64,000 nucleotides of DNA from Candidatus Woesearchaeota archaeon (GTDB lineage: Archaea > Nanoarchaeota > Nanoarchaeia > Woesearchaeales > JAGVZT01): positions 1 through 64,000 of the forward strand of contig JAFCGF010000011.1 of NCBI GenBank assembly GCA_017608295.1, given 5' to 3'. A model generated the notes under the pieces. The model ran no database searches. It was not told the origin of the DNA and saw nothing but the letters and a program-made list of their open reading frames with translations. The stretch's first letter is position 1, and every line of letters starts with the position of its first letter. The position numbers and the translations under genes were made by a program. Of this stretch, positions 27,564 to 36,708 are shown in pieces.

Positions 27564-27875
27564 TCACTCGTTCCGATTAGTCCAGCTTCGTCCATGGTTA
27601 TCTTTAAGTTTTTTCAAAATTGCACCCTCGAGATCAATACCAGCAACATTGGCAATTTGGAAAAGGTATAGGGCAACATCTGCCAGTTCCGCATCCAAAT
27701 CCTCGGAGTTACCGGGTGTTTCTTTCCATTGAAAAATCTCCAAAACCTCTGAAGCCTCAAGATTCAGAGAGATAGCTAAATTTCTCAAAGTTTGGGGATG
27801 AATAGATTTCTCCTGATACCAACCTTTGGAATGGACAAAATTATGCATTTGTTCAGAGAGTGTTTTGATATCCAT
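27564..27875 (-). CDS. MazG-like nucleotide pyrophosphohydrolase
   Basis: The 103-residue all-alpha protein belongs to the MazG/dCTPase superfamily, which hydrolyses (d)NTPs to the monophosphate and removes non-canonical nucleotides. The metal-binding acids are in LEASEVLEIFQW and in DAELADVALYLFQIA, matching the ExxE...ExxD arrangement. ATG 27875 (MDIKTLSEQMHNF) gives the family length. Curiously a TATAAT lies only about 13 nt upstream of this ATG, so the mRNA may be almost leaderless. It heads the LOG and HEAT-like genes. Confidence 0.8.
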   Translation of the reverse strand: MDIKTLSEQMHNFVHSKGWYQEKSIHPQTLRNLAISLNLEASEVLEIFQWKETPGNSEDLDAELADVALYLFQIANVAGIDLEGAILKKLKDNHGRSWTNRNE

Positions 27876-27989
27876 AAGATCATGATTATAACCGCGACAA
27901 AGGTCTTGAGGTAGATGATGGCTAAACGTGAGTTGTTTTTTGTTGTACAATTAGCTTAATTGAATTTATCGCTTAAACAAGAGTATTCT

Positions 27990-30668
27990 ATGCGCATTAT
28001 CTTAACCCACGAACAAACGGATTTTGATGGTATCGCCTCATTACTTGGCGTACATCTTATTGATGAGAGTGCCATTCCTGTTCTTCCTCGTAAGATGAAC
28101 AGAAATGTACGCGCGTTTGTTAGTTTGTATGGGAACGATTTGTCTTTTGTTGATCCCCGAGATATTGGAGATCAACCCATCGAGTTTATTTATCTCGTAG
28201 ATACTCAATCATTAACCAGCCTTAAAGGGATGAGTGATACAACAAAAATTTACGTTGTAGACCATCATACACTTCGCACGGATATCCCTTCAAATTGGGA
28301 AGTAAGAATTTCCAACACAGGGGCAAACGTTACTCCGTTGGTTAAAGAAATATGCGAACGCGATATCCGGTTAAGTGTTGTGGAAGCTACTTTACTTCTC
28401 ATTGGTATCTATGAAGATACAGGTTCATTGACTTACTCTCGAACGACCTCTCAAGACATTAGAGCTGCAGCTGATTTACTGGATTATGGGGCAAATTTAG
28501 CCATCGTCAACGAATATATAAACCATCCGTTATCGATACAGCAACAACAAGTCTATGATGAACTACGATCATCGGCGACAAGCCATATCGTTCATGGACA
28601 CAACATCCTCGTCGCTCCAGGAGACGCAAGAGGGATGGAGGAAGAATTATCAACCATCGCACATAAACTCCGAGACCTGATAGATTCGGATGCAATCATA
28701 ATGTTAATAATAACCCGAGGGGGCGTTCAAATGATTGCCAGATCCACCAATGACGATATTGATGTTTCAGAAATCGCGGATCATTTTGGGGGTGGTGGTC
28801 ATCCAAGAGCTGCGGCTGCTCTTATTAAGACAGAAGATTTGGAATCCACATACAACGATCTAATTCAACTTCTACCCGACATCGTACGTTCTGCAATTAC
28901 TGTTAATGAGATCATGTCAGGGACTCCCCTTTTATTATCCCGAGAGACAACGATAAAGGATGTCGCCAATCAAATGCAAAAGTATGGATATGAGGGATAT
29001 CCGGTTGTTGAAGGAAACGAAATTCTCGGTCTTGTCACACGACGATCAGTTGACCGCGCCTTATCTCACAAACTGAACCTAACTGCAGAAAGTTTGATGG
29101 AAGCTGGCAAAGTGAGTATTACGCCAGATGCCTCAATTGAGGAACTTCAAAACCTGATGACAACCACCGGGTGGGGGCAAATCCCTGTTATGGATTTGGA
29201 TAATAAAAATATCATCGGTATTGTCACAAGGACGGACCTCTTAGAAATCCTTTCCCCTTCTAAGTCGCAAAACAAGAATGTAAACCTGGCTTCCAAATTA
29301 GAAAAGGCTTTACCTGAGGAACGCCTAAAAATCCTCAAAGAAATCGCTTTAATTTCCCAAGAACAACGGGTTGCACTATATATCGTCGGAGGTTTCGTGC
29401 GGGACCTCTTGTTGGGCTTCCCCAGTTTGGATTTCGATCTGGTCGTGGAAGGCGATGCTATAGCGCTTGCTAAAGAGATAGAGTTGAAATTCGGAGGACG
29501 GGTAACGACTCATAAGCAATTTGGAACCGCAAAATGGTTCCTGAAACAGGCAAAAGATGAGATTGAACGGAAAATCCTATCTGAGGCTGGAGAAAAGAAA
29601 AATGCTGCGGATTCAACAAGGATTGAGAATAATCAACTTCCAGAAACGCTGGATTTTATCACTGCACGCAGGGAATTCTATTCCCATCCTTCTGCCCTAC
29701 CCACAATTGAACGAGGCAGCATTAAATTAGACCTTCACCGCCGAGATTTCACAATAAATACCTTAGCCATACGCCTTGATGGGAACCATTTTGGTAATCT
29801 TCATGATCACTGGGGCGGTTACAATGATATTCGCCAAGGGGTGGTACGGGTTCTACATTCAATCTCATTTGTTGATGATCCCACGCGAATGCTTCGAGCT
29901 GTGCGATACGAACAAAGATATGGATTCCATATTGGGAAAAGAACCCACGATTTGCTATTAGAAGCCCGACCATTACTGGACAGGGTTTCCGGCGACCGAA
30001 TCCGGCATGAGATAGACAATATTTTCAAGGAAGACCGGGCTGTAAAGATGATGGATCGTTTAAACACTCTCGGCTTATTAAAAGCAATCCACCAAGGATT
30101 GAATTGGGATGGTTGGATACGAAATAAAATTGAATATCTCATTCTCCCAGATGACAAATGGGATATATTAACTCAATATAAAGGGATTCCAACACAACGG
30201 ATTTTGTATTATTCCTTATGGCTCATTCGAATCCCACTATCACAGGCAGAAGAAGTAATATCAAGACTTCGGTTACCACGCATAATTAAAAAGATTGTGA
30301 AGGACTCCTGCCAACTTTGGCTTTCTTTTCCTGAACTAGCAAATTCGAAAGAAAGTGAACGAGCAATAGCGCTGGGAAAAAACCATCCTATTGCCATCTA
30401 TACACTTTATGCTGCATTGGAAGAAGATGTAATTAGAGGATCAATTAATAATTACATCCAGAAATGGCATGGTCTCAAACCATATATCTCTGGTCTTGAC
30501 CTAAAAAAAAGAGGGCTTCCCCCAGGAGCTCATTACAAAGAAATCTTAAACCGGGTAAAAGCAGCCTGGATTGATGGGGAAATTGATACTCCAAATCAAG
30601 AAAGAGAGTTAGTAGATAAACTAATAAACGATTATTTGGAACAAGATAATAAAAAACTAACTACCTGA
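27990..30668 (+). CDS. DHH phosphoesterase - CBS pair - tRNA nucleotidyltransferase/poly(A) polymerase fusion
   Basis: Three units are visible in 892 residues. Residues 1-300 are a DHH/DHHA1 phosphoesterase (metal acids Asp11 and Asp13 in TDFDG, VVDHH at 89-93, FGGGGHPRAAA near 266). About 302-422 are two CBS domains (VNEIMSGTPLL, VTRTDLLEIL), which often bind adenylates. About 460-890 are a class II nucleotidyltransferase (GGFVRD 467-472, DFDLV 481-485, then DRR/RNA-binding helices). The same fusion is known in Aquifex, Deinococcus and deltaproteobacteria, where it is a CCA- or A-adding enzyme. ATG 27990 is chosen over a TTG at 27960. The tRNA in this window lacks an encoded CCA. Confidence 0.88.
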   Translation: MRIILTHEQTDFDGIASLLGVHLIDESAIPVLPRKMNRNVRAFVSLYGNDLSFVDPRDIGDQPIEFIYLVDTQSLTSLKGMSDTTKIYVVDHHTLRTDIPSNWEVRISNTGANVTPLVKEICERDIRLSVVEATLLLIGIYEDTGSLTYSRTTSQDIRAAADLLDYGANLAIVNEYINHPLSIQQQQVYDELRSSATSHIVHGHNILVAPGDARGMEEELSTIAHKLRDLIDSDAIIMLIITRGGVQMIARSTNDDIDVSEIADHFGGGGHPRAAAALIKTEDLESTYNDLIQLLPDIVRSAITVNEIMSGTPLLLSRETTIKDVANQMQKYGYEGYPVVEGNEILGLVTRRSVDRALSHKLNLTAESLMEAGKVSITPDASIEELQNLMTTTGWGQIPVMDLDNKNIIGIVTRTDLLEILSPSKSQNKNVNLASKLEKALPEERLKILKEIALISQEQRVALYIVGGFVRDLLLGFPSLDFDLVVEGDAIALAKEIELKFGGRVTTHKQFGTAKWFLKQAKDEIERKILSEAGEKKNAADSTRIENNQLPETLDFITARREFYSHPSALPTIERGSIKLDLHRRDFTINTLAIRLDGNHFGNLHDHWGGYNDIRQGVVRVLHSISFVDDPTRMLRAVRYEQRYGFHIGKRTHDLLLEARPLLDRVSGDRIRHEIDNIFKEDRAVKMMDRLNTLGLLKAIHQGLNWDGWIRNKIEYLILPDDKWDILTQYKGIPTQRILYYSLWLIRIPLSQAEEVISRLRLPRIIKKIVKDSCQLWLSFPELANSKESERAIALGKNHPIAIYTLYAALEEDVIRGSINNYIQKWHGLKPYISGLDLKKRGLPPGAHYKEILNRVKAAWIDGEIDTPNQERELVDKLINDYLEQDNKKLTT

Positions 30669-30940
30669 CATTTTTGAAATTTTCCATAAATAGATAGCTA
30701 ATGAGTGAAAATCAAGGTAGTTATACATTATTAGAACAACATAAATCAATGTTTATACTTGAAAATCACTAGAAACGATGGCGAATCTAATAAAATACTG
30801 GTGTTTATTTTTCTTTATAATTTCAAATTAGTAAAATTCGTGAAATTCGTGGCTAAATTAGTCCTTTGTGAGGAAACTGTCGGGTGGCTAGATAAAAAAC
30901 TAATTTAATCATTTATACCTATCCTGATCTAGTCAAAACC
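30669..30940. other. non-coding stretch before the nusA promoter
   Basis: This AT-rich stretch has no gene, and in particular no rimP, which normally precedes nusA. I see no strong terminator for the upstream fusion gene. Further on, to 31086, the gap holds the nusA promoter and leader listed below. Confidence 0.5.
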
Positions 30941-30969
30941 TTGCCATGGTCATGTTTCCATGCTAAAAT
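30941..30969 (+). promoter_or_regulatory. nusA operon promoter
   Basis: TTGCCA (30941-30946), a 17-bp spacer ending TGC (extended -10) and TAAAAT (30964-30969). Transcription should begin near 30976, about 110 nt before nusA. Confidence 0.65.
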
Positions 30970-31008
30970 TTCATTTGCTTAGGGTGGGAGCAATCTCGTT
31001 TACGTCGG

Positions 31009-31031
31009 AAAAGTGGGCAACCCCCACTTTT
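31009..31031 (+). promoter_or_regulatory. terminator-like hairpin in the nusA leader
   Basis: AAAAGTGGG (31009-31017) pairs over 9 bp with CCCACTTTT (31023-31031) around a 5-nt loop and is followed by CTTT. It sits inside the predicted leader of the nusA operon. It recalls the attenuator hairpins seen before rimP-nusA operons in other bacteria and could let NusA control its own synthesis (inference). Confidence 0.55.
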
Positions 31032-31086
31032 CTTTACGTATAGCACCCAACCACCCTTCTGTAAGAAATGTATGGAGAAATTTGTA

Positions 31087-32988
31087 ATGAAGAATGATTT
31101 TGCCTTAGCTCTTAACGAAATCTTAGAAGATAGAGGATTACCAAAAAATATCATCGTGGAAGCAATTGAGGCTGCGATGGTATCAGCATATCGACGTTCT
31201 GTGAACGCTTCAAACGCGCAACACGTTGAAGCGAAGATTAATCCTGAAAACGGTGATATTGTAATATTTGCAGAGAAGGAAGTTGTCGATTCTGTCCAAG
31301 ACGATCGAACAGAAGTCACGTTGGAAGAAGCGAAAACGGTCGACCCACAAGTCGAACTTGGGGATATGGCTATCATGGAGAGCACCCCAAAAAACTTCGG
31401 CCGGGTAGCTGCCCAAACTGCGAGACAGGTTATCCAACAGCGAATTCGAGAAGCAGAGCGAGAAGCACAATTTGCTTATTATGAGAAACAGGTCGGAGAA
31501 ATTGTTAATGGCGTTGTCCAGGCGATAAATGCCAAAGGAATCAACCTGGGATTGGAACTAAAGGCTGAAGGTATAATGCCTCGAAACCAACAAATTCCAA
31601 GGGAGTTTGCCAGAGTCCATGATCGAATCCGCGCGCTGTTATTAGAAGTCAAGAAAACCAATCGTGGTCCTCAGATAATATTATCGAGGGCTCACCGGGA
31701 TTTTCTCAGGCGTCTGCTGGAAAATGAAGTGCCAGAAATTTACCATGGGTTGGTTGAAATAAGATCAATTTCACGAGAACCCGGATACAGGTCTAAAGTC
31801 GCAGTTGCAGCTCTCCAACCTGGCGTAGATCCAGTGGGAGCATGTGTGGGTATCAGGGGAGTCAGGATCCAAACAATCGTCCGTGAGTTAAATGATGAAA
31901 AAATTGATGTCATTGAGTGGAATCCGGATCCTGCGATTTACATTGCCAAGGGGATCAGCCCCGCTCGCGTGATAGGGGTTTACCTCAATGAAACTATTTC
32001 CGGACCAAAAACAGCTACCGTTGTTGTCCCAGAGGACCAACTCAGCTTAGCAATCGGTCGGAATGGTCAAAATGCCAGATTGGCAGCTAAACTCACGGGC
32101 TGGCGTATTGATATTAAAAGCCTACCTGAAGCAACCTCTGAATTGTTATTCAAACTCGAGAACAATCCAGAATATACAATTTTCAGGAAGCAAGAAGAAG
32201 AGATCATCCCACAGATCGAAGCCATTAAGTTGAAGAAGGAAGAAGGAAGACCAATTCCTCCCGAAGAATATCATCTGATGGGAAGTTTTTTAGATCGTGT
32301 TGAACTAGGCGTGATCCAGCGTAGACAAGCGATAAGAAAAGAACACGAATCTCGACTTGAGGCAGCTCAGGATTCGGTTCACGAAGCATTATTTGAGCTT
32401 CCTGTGTTTGCACTTGGTCTATCAGAAGAGGTAACAGAAGCAATTCAAGAGGCAGAATATGAGAATATTGGCGATCTTATGGTTCAATACTTCTTCGATT
32501 CTACAAACCTCTCCGAAATTGATGGCATCACTGAAGAAGTACTAGCAGAATTAAACAGTGCATTTGAAGCACTCACCAGTACATTACCTGAACCAGAACC
32601 GAAGGTAGAAGAAATTGAACAGGAAGATGAAGGTATTATCGATGAGGCTGATGTCGATGAGGAAGCCGTAAGCGAAACAATCGATCAAGAACCTGTGACA
32701 ACAGAAGAAGTAGATGAAATAAAAATTGAAGAGTCTATAGCTGAAGAAGAACCAGTGGAAGAAGAAATTACCGAAGAGGAACTTCCAGAGTCATTAGAAG
32801 AGATTTTTAAACTTAAACCTGAAATGCTTGAACTCCCTCAAGAGAGTACCGAAGAAGAACTGTTAGAAAAGAAGAAGAAACGAAAGAAATATGTGGATAT
32901 CGAGTATGATCCCGAAAAAGACGTAACGATATTTCGGAAGAAACGCAAACGTGAAGCTGATGATTGGGATGGATGGAAAGAAGATTAG
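31087..32988 (+). CDS. nusA: transcription termination/antitermination factor NusA
   Basis: NusA binds RNA polymerase and nascent RNA to tune pausing, termination and antitermination. The 633 residues comprise the N-terminal polymerase-binding domain (about 1-130), S1 (about 132-200, EIVNGVVQAINAKGINLGLE), KH1 and KH2 (CVGIRGVRIQTIVRELNDEK, DQLSLAIGRNGQNARLAAKL), then a helix-hairpin-helix segment. A very acidic Glu-rich tail (about 490-600) follows, ending in a basic lysine cluster, so the protein is longer than the typical 350-500. ATG 31087 is preferred over 31072 because GGAG lies 9 nt before it. rnpM, infB, rbfA and nrnA follow. Confidence 0.94.
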   Translation: MKNDFALALNEILEDRGLPKNIIVEAIEAAMVSAYRRSVNASNAQHVEAKINPENGDIVIFAEKEVVDSVQDDRTEVTLEEAKTVDPQVELGDMAIMESTPKNFGRVAAQTARQVIQQRIREAEREAQFAYYEKQVGEIVNGVVQAINAKGINLGLELKAEGIMPRNQQIPREFARVHDRIRALLLEVKKTNRGPQIILSRAHRDFLRRLLENEVPEIYHGLVEIRSISREPGYRSKVAVAALQPGVDPVGACVGIRGVRIQTIVRELNDEKIDVIEWNPDPAIYIAKGISPARVIGVYLNETISGPKTATVVVPEDQLSLAIGRNGQNARLAAKLTGWRIDIKSLPEATSELLFKLENNPEYTIFRKQEEEIIPQIEAIKLKKEEGRPIPPEEYHLMGSFLDRVELGVIQRRQAIRKEHESRLEAAQDSVHEALFELPVFALGLSEEVTEAIQEAEYENIGDLMVQYFFDSTNLSEIDGITEEVLAELNSAFEALTSTLPEPEPKVEEIEQEDEGIIDEADVDEEAVSETIDQEPVTTEEVDEIKIEESIAEEEPVEEEITEEELPESLEEIFKLKPEMLELPQESTEEELLEKKKKRKKYVDIEYDPEKDVTIFRKKRKREADDWDGWKED

Positions 32989-33099
32989 TCCCTTGAATTT
33001 ATATTTGTTCGGGAAAGTTGAGCAGATAAATCGAATAGTTCAGCGCTATTCGTGTATATGAATTTTATAATTTGATTTACTAAGTTCCTAAAAAAAAAG

Positions 33100-33414
33100 G
33101 TGTCTAAAAATAGAACAAGAAAACCTAAACACATTCCACACCGCACCTGTGTCGGCTGTACCAAGGTGCAGGCTAAACGGGAATTAATACGAATCGTTAG
33201 AACCGATGAGGGTGTCAAAATCGATCCAAGTGGAAAACTTCCCGGTCGCGGTGCATATTTACATGAAATGCGATCCTGTTGGGCTAATGGAATAAGAGCC
33301 TCAATTGCTCGTTCATTGAGAACAAAATTAACACCTGATGATATTGACCACCTTTCATCTTTCATGGAAGGATTACCAGACGAAAATCAATCACAAGATT
33401 CGGATGAAAAATGA
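33100..33414 (+). CDS. rnpM: YlxR/RnpM-family RNA-binding protein
   Basis: This small protein sits between nusA and infB in most bacteria; the family has been described as a modulator of RNase P. The 104 residues carry the family core HRTCVGCTKVQAKRELIRIV and GRGAYLH. Translation seems to start at GTG 33100 directly after a run of nine A with hardly any Shine-Dalgarno sequence, because no other start lies before the conserved CVGC. The C-terminus is extended by about 20 polar residues. Confidence 0.88.
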   Translation: MSKNRTRKPKHIPHRTCVGCTKVQAKRELIRIVRTDEGVKIDPSGKLPGRGAYLHEMRSCWANGIRASIARSLRTKLTPDDIDHLSSFMEGLPDENQSQDSDEK

Positions 33415-33538
33415 TTCTTTTCGGAGGTAAGCGGGTGTATTCTCAGAGTTAGAAGGATATGAGCTGATGTAATCTTTGAACGGTCTGGCTCGCCAAATCA
33501 TCAGGATTTACTAAGAAATGAGCCAGGAGTTAATAAAA

Positions 33539-35338
33539 ATGAGTGATACCAGCGAAAACAAAATAATTGAGCTCACTGGAAGCTTAACAGTCAGGGAACT
33601 ATCTGAGCGAATAAACGCGAGTCCCATTGAAGTCATCAAGAATCTGATGGCAAATGGTGTAATGGCTAATATTAACCAATTAATCGACTTTGATACGGCT
33701 GCCATTGTATCTGCAGAATTTGGTTATGAAGTAACCCAGAAAACATATGAAATTGATCCAGAAGAAGATGCTGGTGAAATCCCCTTTTGGCGAAGGGCAA
33801 TTGCATCTGAAGACCCAAAGCACTTATCTGGTCGGTCACCTGTCGTAACCATCCTGGGTCATGTTGATCATGGAAAAACGACTCTGTTAGACGCAATGCG
33901 GAAAACACATGTCGCTGAAGGTGAAGCTGGTGGGATTACTCAACATATTGGAGCATACCAGGCAATACACAATGATCGGAATATCACATTCCTGGATACA
34001 CCTGGCCATGAAGCCTTCAGTGCTATGCGCGCTCGTGGAGCTCAAGGTGCCGATATTGTTGTTCTAGTCATTGCGGCGGATGATGGGATCATGCCTCAGA
34101 CAAAAGAGGCTATTGCACACTCAAAAGCAGCCAATGTTCCAATGATCGTAGCGATGAACAAAATGGACCGGTCAAATGCTGATCCTGAAAGGGTAAAACA
34201 GCAGCTTGCAGAAAATGAGATGGTCCCTGATGAATGGGATGGGGATACGATTGTTGTTCCCTTATCCGCAATCAAGCAAGAGGGATTGGATGACCTCATG
34301 GAAGCAATCCTTTTGGTTGCTGACAATATGGATATACTAGCCAATCCTGATGGAGAACTGATAGGGACAGTTATTGAGGCAAAAATTGATCGAGGTCGAG
34401 GGGTAATGGCAACCCTATTGGTGCAAAATGGTACTTTGAAGGAAGGTGACATTATCCTAGCGGGGACTTCATACGGCAGAATTAGAGCAATGTTCAATTA
34501 TCAAGGACGAAAAATAAAGAAAGCTGCCCCATCCACCCCAGTATCCGTTATGGGATTAAATGAAGTACCTGTTGCCGGAGATCTTTTTCAAGTCGTCAAT
34601 AATGAAAAAGAAGCACGAGAAATTATCAAAGAAAGGGAAATAGCTGCGGAGGAAAAAGCACAGTCCCCAATTGGTGATATTACACTGGAGCAGTTCTTTG
34701 AGCAATTCCAAGCCGGGGAAACAAAAGAACTAAGACTAGTTATCAAAGCCGATGTACAAGGTTCCCTTGAACCCATTATTAATTCAGTTAGTGATCTTGG
34801 AATCGGAGAGATAGGCGTTAATATCCTTCATTCTGGCACCGGCAATATCAGTGAAAGTGATGTCATGCTGGCATCAGCATCCCAAGCAGTCATTATTGGT
34901 TTCAATGTAGAAGCCGATTCAGCAGCCCAGCGTATGGCAGAAACAACGAAAATTGCTATCAGAACTTACAATATTATTTATAGACTGATTGAGGATATCG
35001 AAAAGGCGTTGAAAGGTCTTCTTGAACCTGAAATCAGACAGGTAGTCATTGGGAAGGCTCAGGTATTAGCAGTTTTCAAAGCCTCCCGTCATGGCCGGGT
35101 TGCAGGATGTCGAGTCCTAGATGGAGAGCTGCGCCGCAATGGAAAAATACGCGTTCTCAGAGAAGGCAACGAGGAAGAAATATTCAACGGCGAGGTAGCT
35201 TCCCTCAGACGACATCAAGAGGATGTTCGTGAAGTCCGCCAAGGTTTTGAGTGCGGGATAGGTTTAAAAGGATATAACGACTTCCAGGAAGGGGATATAC
35301 TAGAGTGCTTTGTTCTCGAATCAGTTGCACCAATTTAG
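33539..35338 (+). CDS. infB: translation initiation factor IF-2
   Basis: IF-2 is the GTPase that brings initiator tRNA to the ribosome. The 599-residue protein has one IF2_N module (about 10-60, LTGSLTVRELSERINASP), then the G domain with G1 GHVDHGKTT, G3 DTPGH, G4 NKMD, and the beta-barrel and C-terminal domains ending in the fMet-tRNA-binding part (RHQEDVREVRQGFECGIGL). It is a short form lacking the long charged N-terminal extension of enterobacteria. ATG 33539 follows AGGAG by about 11 nt; ATG 33518 is in frame but lacks such a site. Confidence 0.95.
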   Translation: MSDTSENKIIELTGSLTVRELSERINASPIEVIKNLMANGVMANINQLIDFDTAAIVSAEFGYEVTQKTYEIDPEEDAGEIPFWRRAIASEDPKHLSGRSPVVTILGHVDHGKTTLLDAMRKTHVAEGEAGGITQHIGAYQAIHNDRNITFLDTPGHEAFSAMRARGAQGADIVVLVIAADDGIMPQTKEAIAHSKAANVPMIVAMNKMDRSNADPERVKQQLAENEMVPDEWDGDTIVVPLSAIKQEGLDDLMEAILLVADNMDILANPDGELIGTVIEAKIDRGRGVMATLLVQNGTLKEGDIILAGTSYGRIRAMFNYQGRKIKKAAPSTPVSVMGLNEVPVAGDLFQVVNNEKEAREIIKEREIAAEEKAQSPIGDITLEQFFEQFQAGETKELRLVIKADVQGSLEPIINSVSDLGIGEIGVNILHSGTGNISESDVMLASASQAVIIGFNVEADSAAQRMAETTKIAIRTYNIIYRLIEDIEKALKGLLEPEIRQVVIGKAQVLAVFKASRHGRVAGCRVLDGELRRNGKIRVLREGNEEEIFNGEVASLRRHQEDVREVRQGFECGIGLKGYNDFQEGDILECFVLESVAPI

Positions 35339-35363
35339 GGAATATCGGAGCAAAAAATAACTA

Positions 35364-35756
35364 ATGGTATCAACAATTCGAGCACAAAAGATTGCAGATA
35401 GGATTTTTCGAGAATTATCAACTTTGTTGATCCACGAAGTATCTGATCCAAGGTTGAGCACGGTTTCTGTTACAAATGTTTCAGTTGACCGTGAATTAGC
35501 CTATGCTAATATCTACATCTCATCGTATGAAGGAAGTGATGCATCAAACCAGATAATGGATGGATTAGCTCATGCACGCGGATATCTCCGTAGAGAGTTA
35601 TCCCAACGAATACTACTGCGTTCCTTCCCTCAAATCAGGTTCTACTGGGACCCAAATCCAGAGAGAGCTGACCGTATAGATAAACTACTAGATTCAATTT
35701 CAGAAGGAAAACATTCAAATCCGGATGAAGAAGAGGGAACCCATCTTGATGGATGA
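35364..35756 (+). CDS. rbfA: ribosome-binding factor A
   Basis: RbfA is a small KH-fold protein that helps mature the 30S subunit and the 16S 5' end. The 130 residues fit the family: RAQKIADRIFRELSTLLI at the start, DPRLSTVSVTNVSVDREL, ANIYISSYEG and the closing RSFPQIRFYWDPNPERADRI. It overlaps the nrnA start by 8 bases, so the two are translated together. Confidence 0.92.
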   Translation: MVSTIRAQKIADRIFRELSTLLIHEVSDPRLSTVSVTNVSVDRELAYANIYISSYEGSDASNQIMDGLAHARGYLRRELSQRILLRSFPQIRFYWDPNPERADRIDKLLDSISEGKHSNPDEEEGTHLDG

Positions 35757-36708
35757 AAAGATAGATCTCATTAAGGAAAAAATTAATTCTGCACACAGTA
35801 TCCTAATTACATCACACAAACGTCCGGATGGTGATGCAGTGGGTTCTGTACTAGGATTAGGTCTGGCTTTACAGGATTCAGGCAAAAACGTGCAAATGGT
35901 CCTGGTTGATGGCATACCGAATAATTTTTCCCACCTTATTGGAAGCGATAAAATATCCAAAAAAGTTAAATATGATTATGATATCAGCATCATTCTTGAT
36001 TGTTCTGAATTAAAACGAATTGGTTTTATGATCGAAGAAGATATTATTCCTACCATCAATATTGATCATCACATAACAAACAACAATTACGCTGAGGTAA
36101 ATTTAGTTGAAGTAAGTTCTCCTGCAACGGCGGAAATACTTTCAAATCTAATTACAAAAATTGGGTTAAACATAACAGCTCCAGTTGCCGAAGCACTTCT
36201 TACGGGACTAATAACTGATACCTTAGGATTCCGAACCTGCAATATGCATGCAAAAACTTTAAGAATCGCAGCAGATTTGATGGAGAAAGGCAGCGATTTA
36301 CCAACACTGTACCGGCATGCACTCCTTAACCGGTCATATAAAGCTGCTCAATATTGGGGTGCTGGGCTTTCTACTCTCAAACTGGAAGACGGGGTTCTAT
36401 GGGCAACTTTATCCCTTGAAGATAGGAAAAGAATCGGTTATCCGGGACGAGACGACGCCGATTTGATAAACGTTCTGTCAACAGTAAATGAGGGTGATGT
36501 CGCAATCATATTTGTTGAGCAACCCAAAGGCGCAGTTAAGGTCAGCTGGAGAGCGAAGAAAGGGATTGATGTTTCAAAAATTGCGACGATATTTGGCGGT
36601 GGAGGCCATAAACCTGCAGCGGGAGCAGAAATCGAAGGGGAACTTGAATTTATTAAATCTGAAGTAATAACAGCAACAAGAAAGTACCTAAATAGAGATC
36701 AGTATTAA
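35749..36708 (+). CDS. nrnA: DHH-family nanoRNase / pAp phosphatase
   Basis: NrnA-type enzymes degrade 2-5-nt RNAs and dephosphorylate 3'-phosphoadenosine 5'-phosphate. The 319 residues contain the metal motif SHKRPDGDAVGSVLGLG, the DHH motif in NIDHHITNNNY near residue 105 and the DHHA1 signature FGGGGHKPAAGAEIEG near residue 283. ATG 35749 lies inside the end of rbfA; an upstream in-frame ATG at 35725 has no ribosome site. It commonly sits next to rbfA and truB in Gram-positives and Chloroflexota. A 550-base gap separates it from truB. Confidence 0.9.
   Translation: MDEKIDLIKEKINSAHSILITSHKRPDGDAVGSVLGLGLALQDSGKNVQMVLVDGIPNNFSHLIGSDKISKKVKYDYDISIILDCSELKRIGFMIEEDIIPTINIDHHITNNNYAEVNLVEVSSPATAEILSNLITKIGLNITAPVAEALLTGLITDTLGFRTCNMHAKTLRIAADLMEKGSDLPTLYRHALLNRSYKAAQYWGAGLSTLKLEDGVLWATLSLEDRKRIGYPGRDDADLINVLSTVNEGDVAIIFVEQPKGAVKVSWRAKKGIDVSKIATIFGGGGHKPAAGAEIEGELEFIKSEVITATRKYLNRDQY

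Noticed and set aside
30669..31086. A hidden rimP upstream of nusA
   Set aside because: No open frame of suitable length or sequence is present; only the promoter and leader hairpin are seen.
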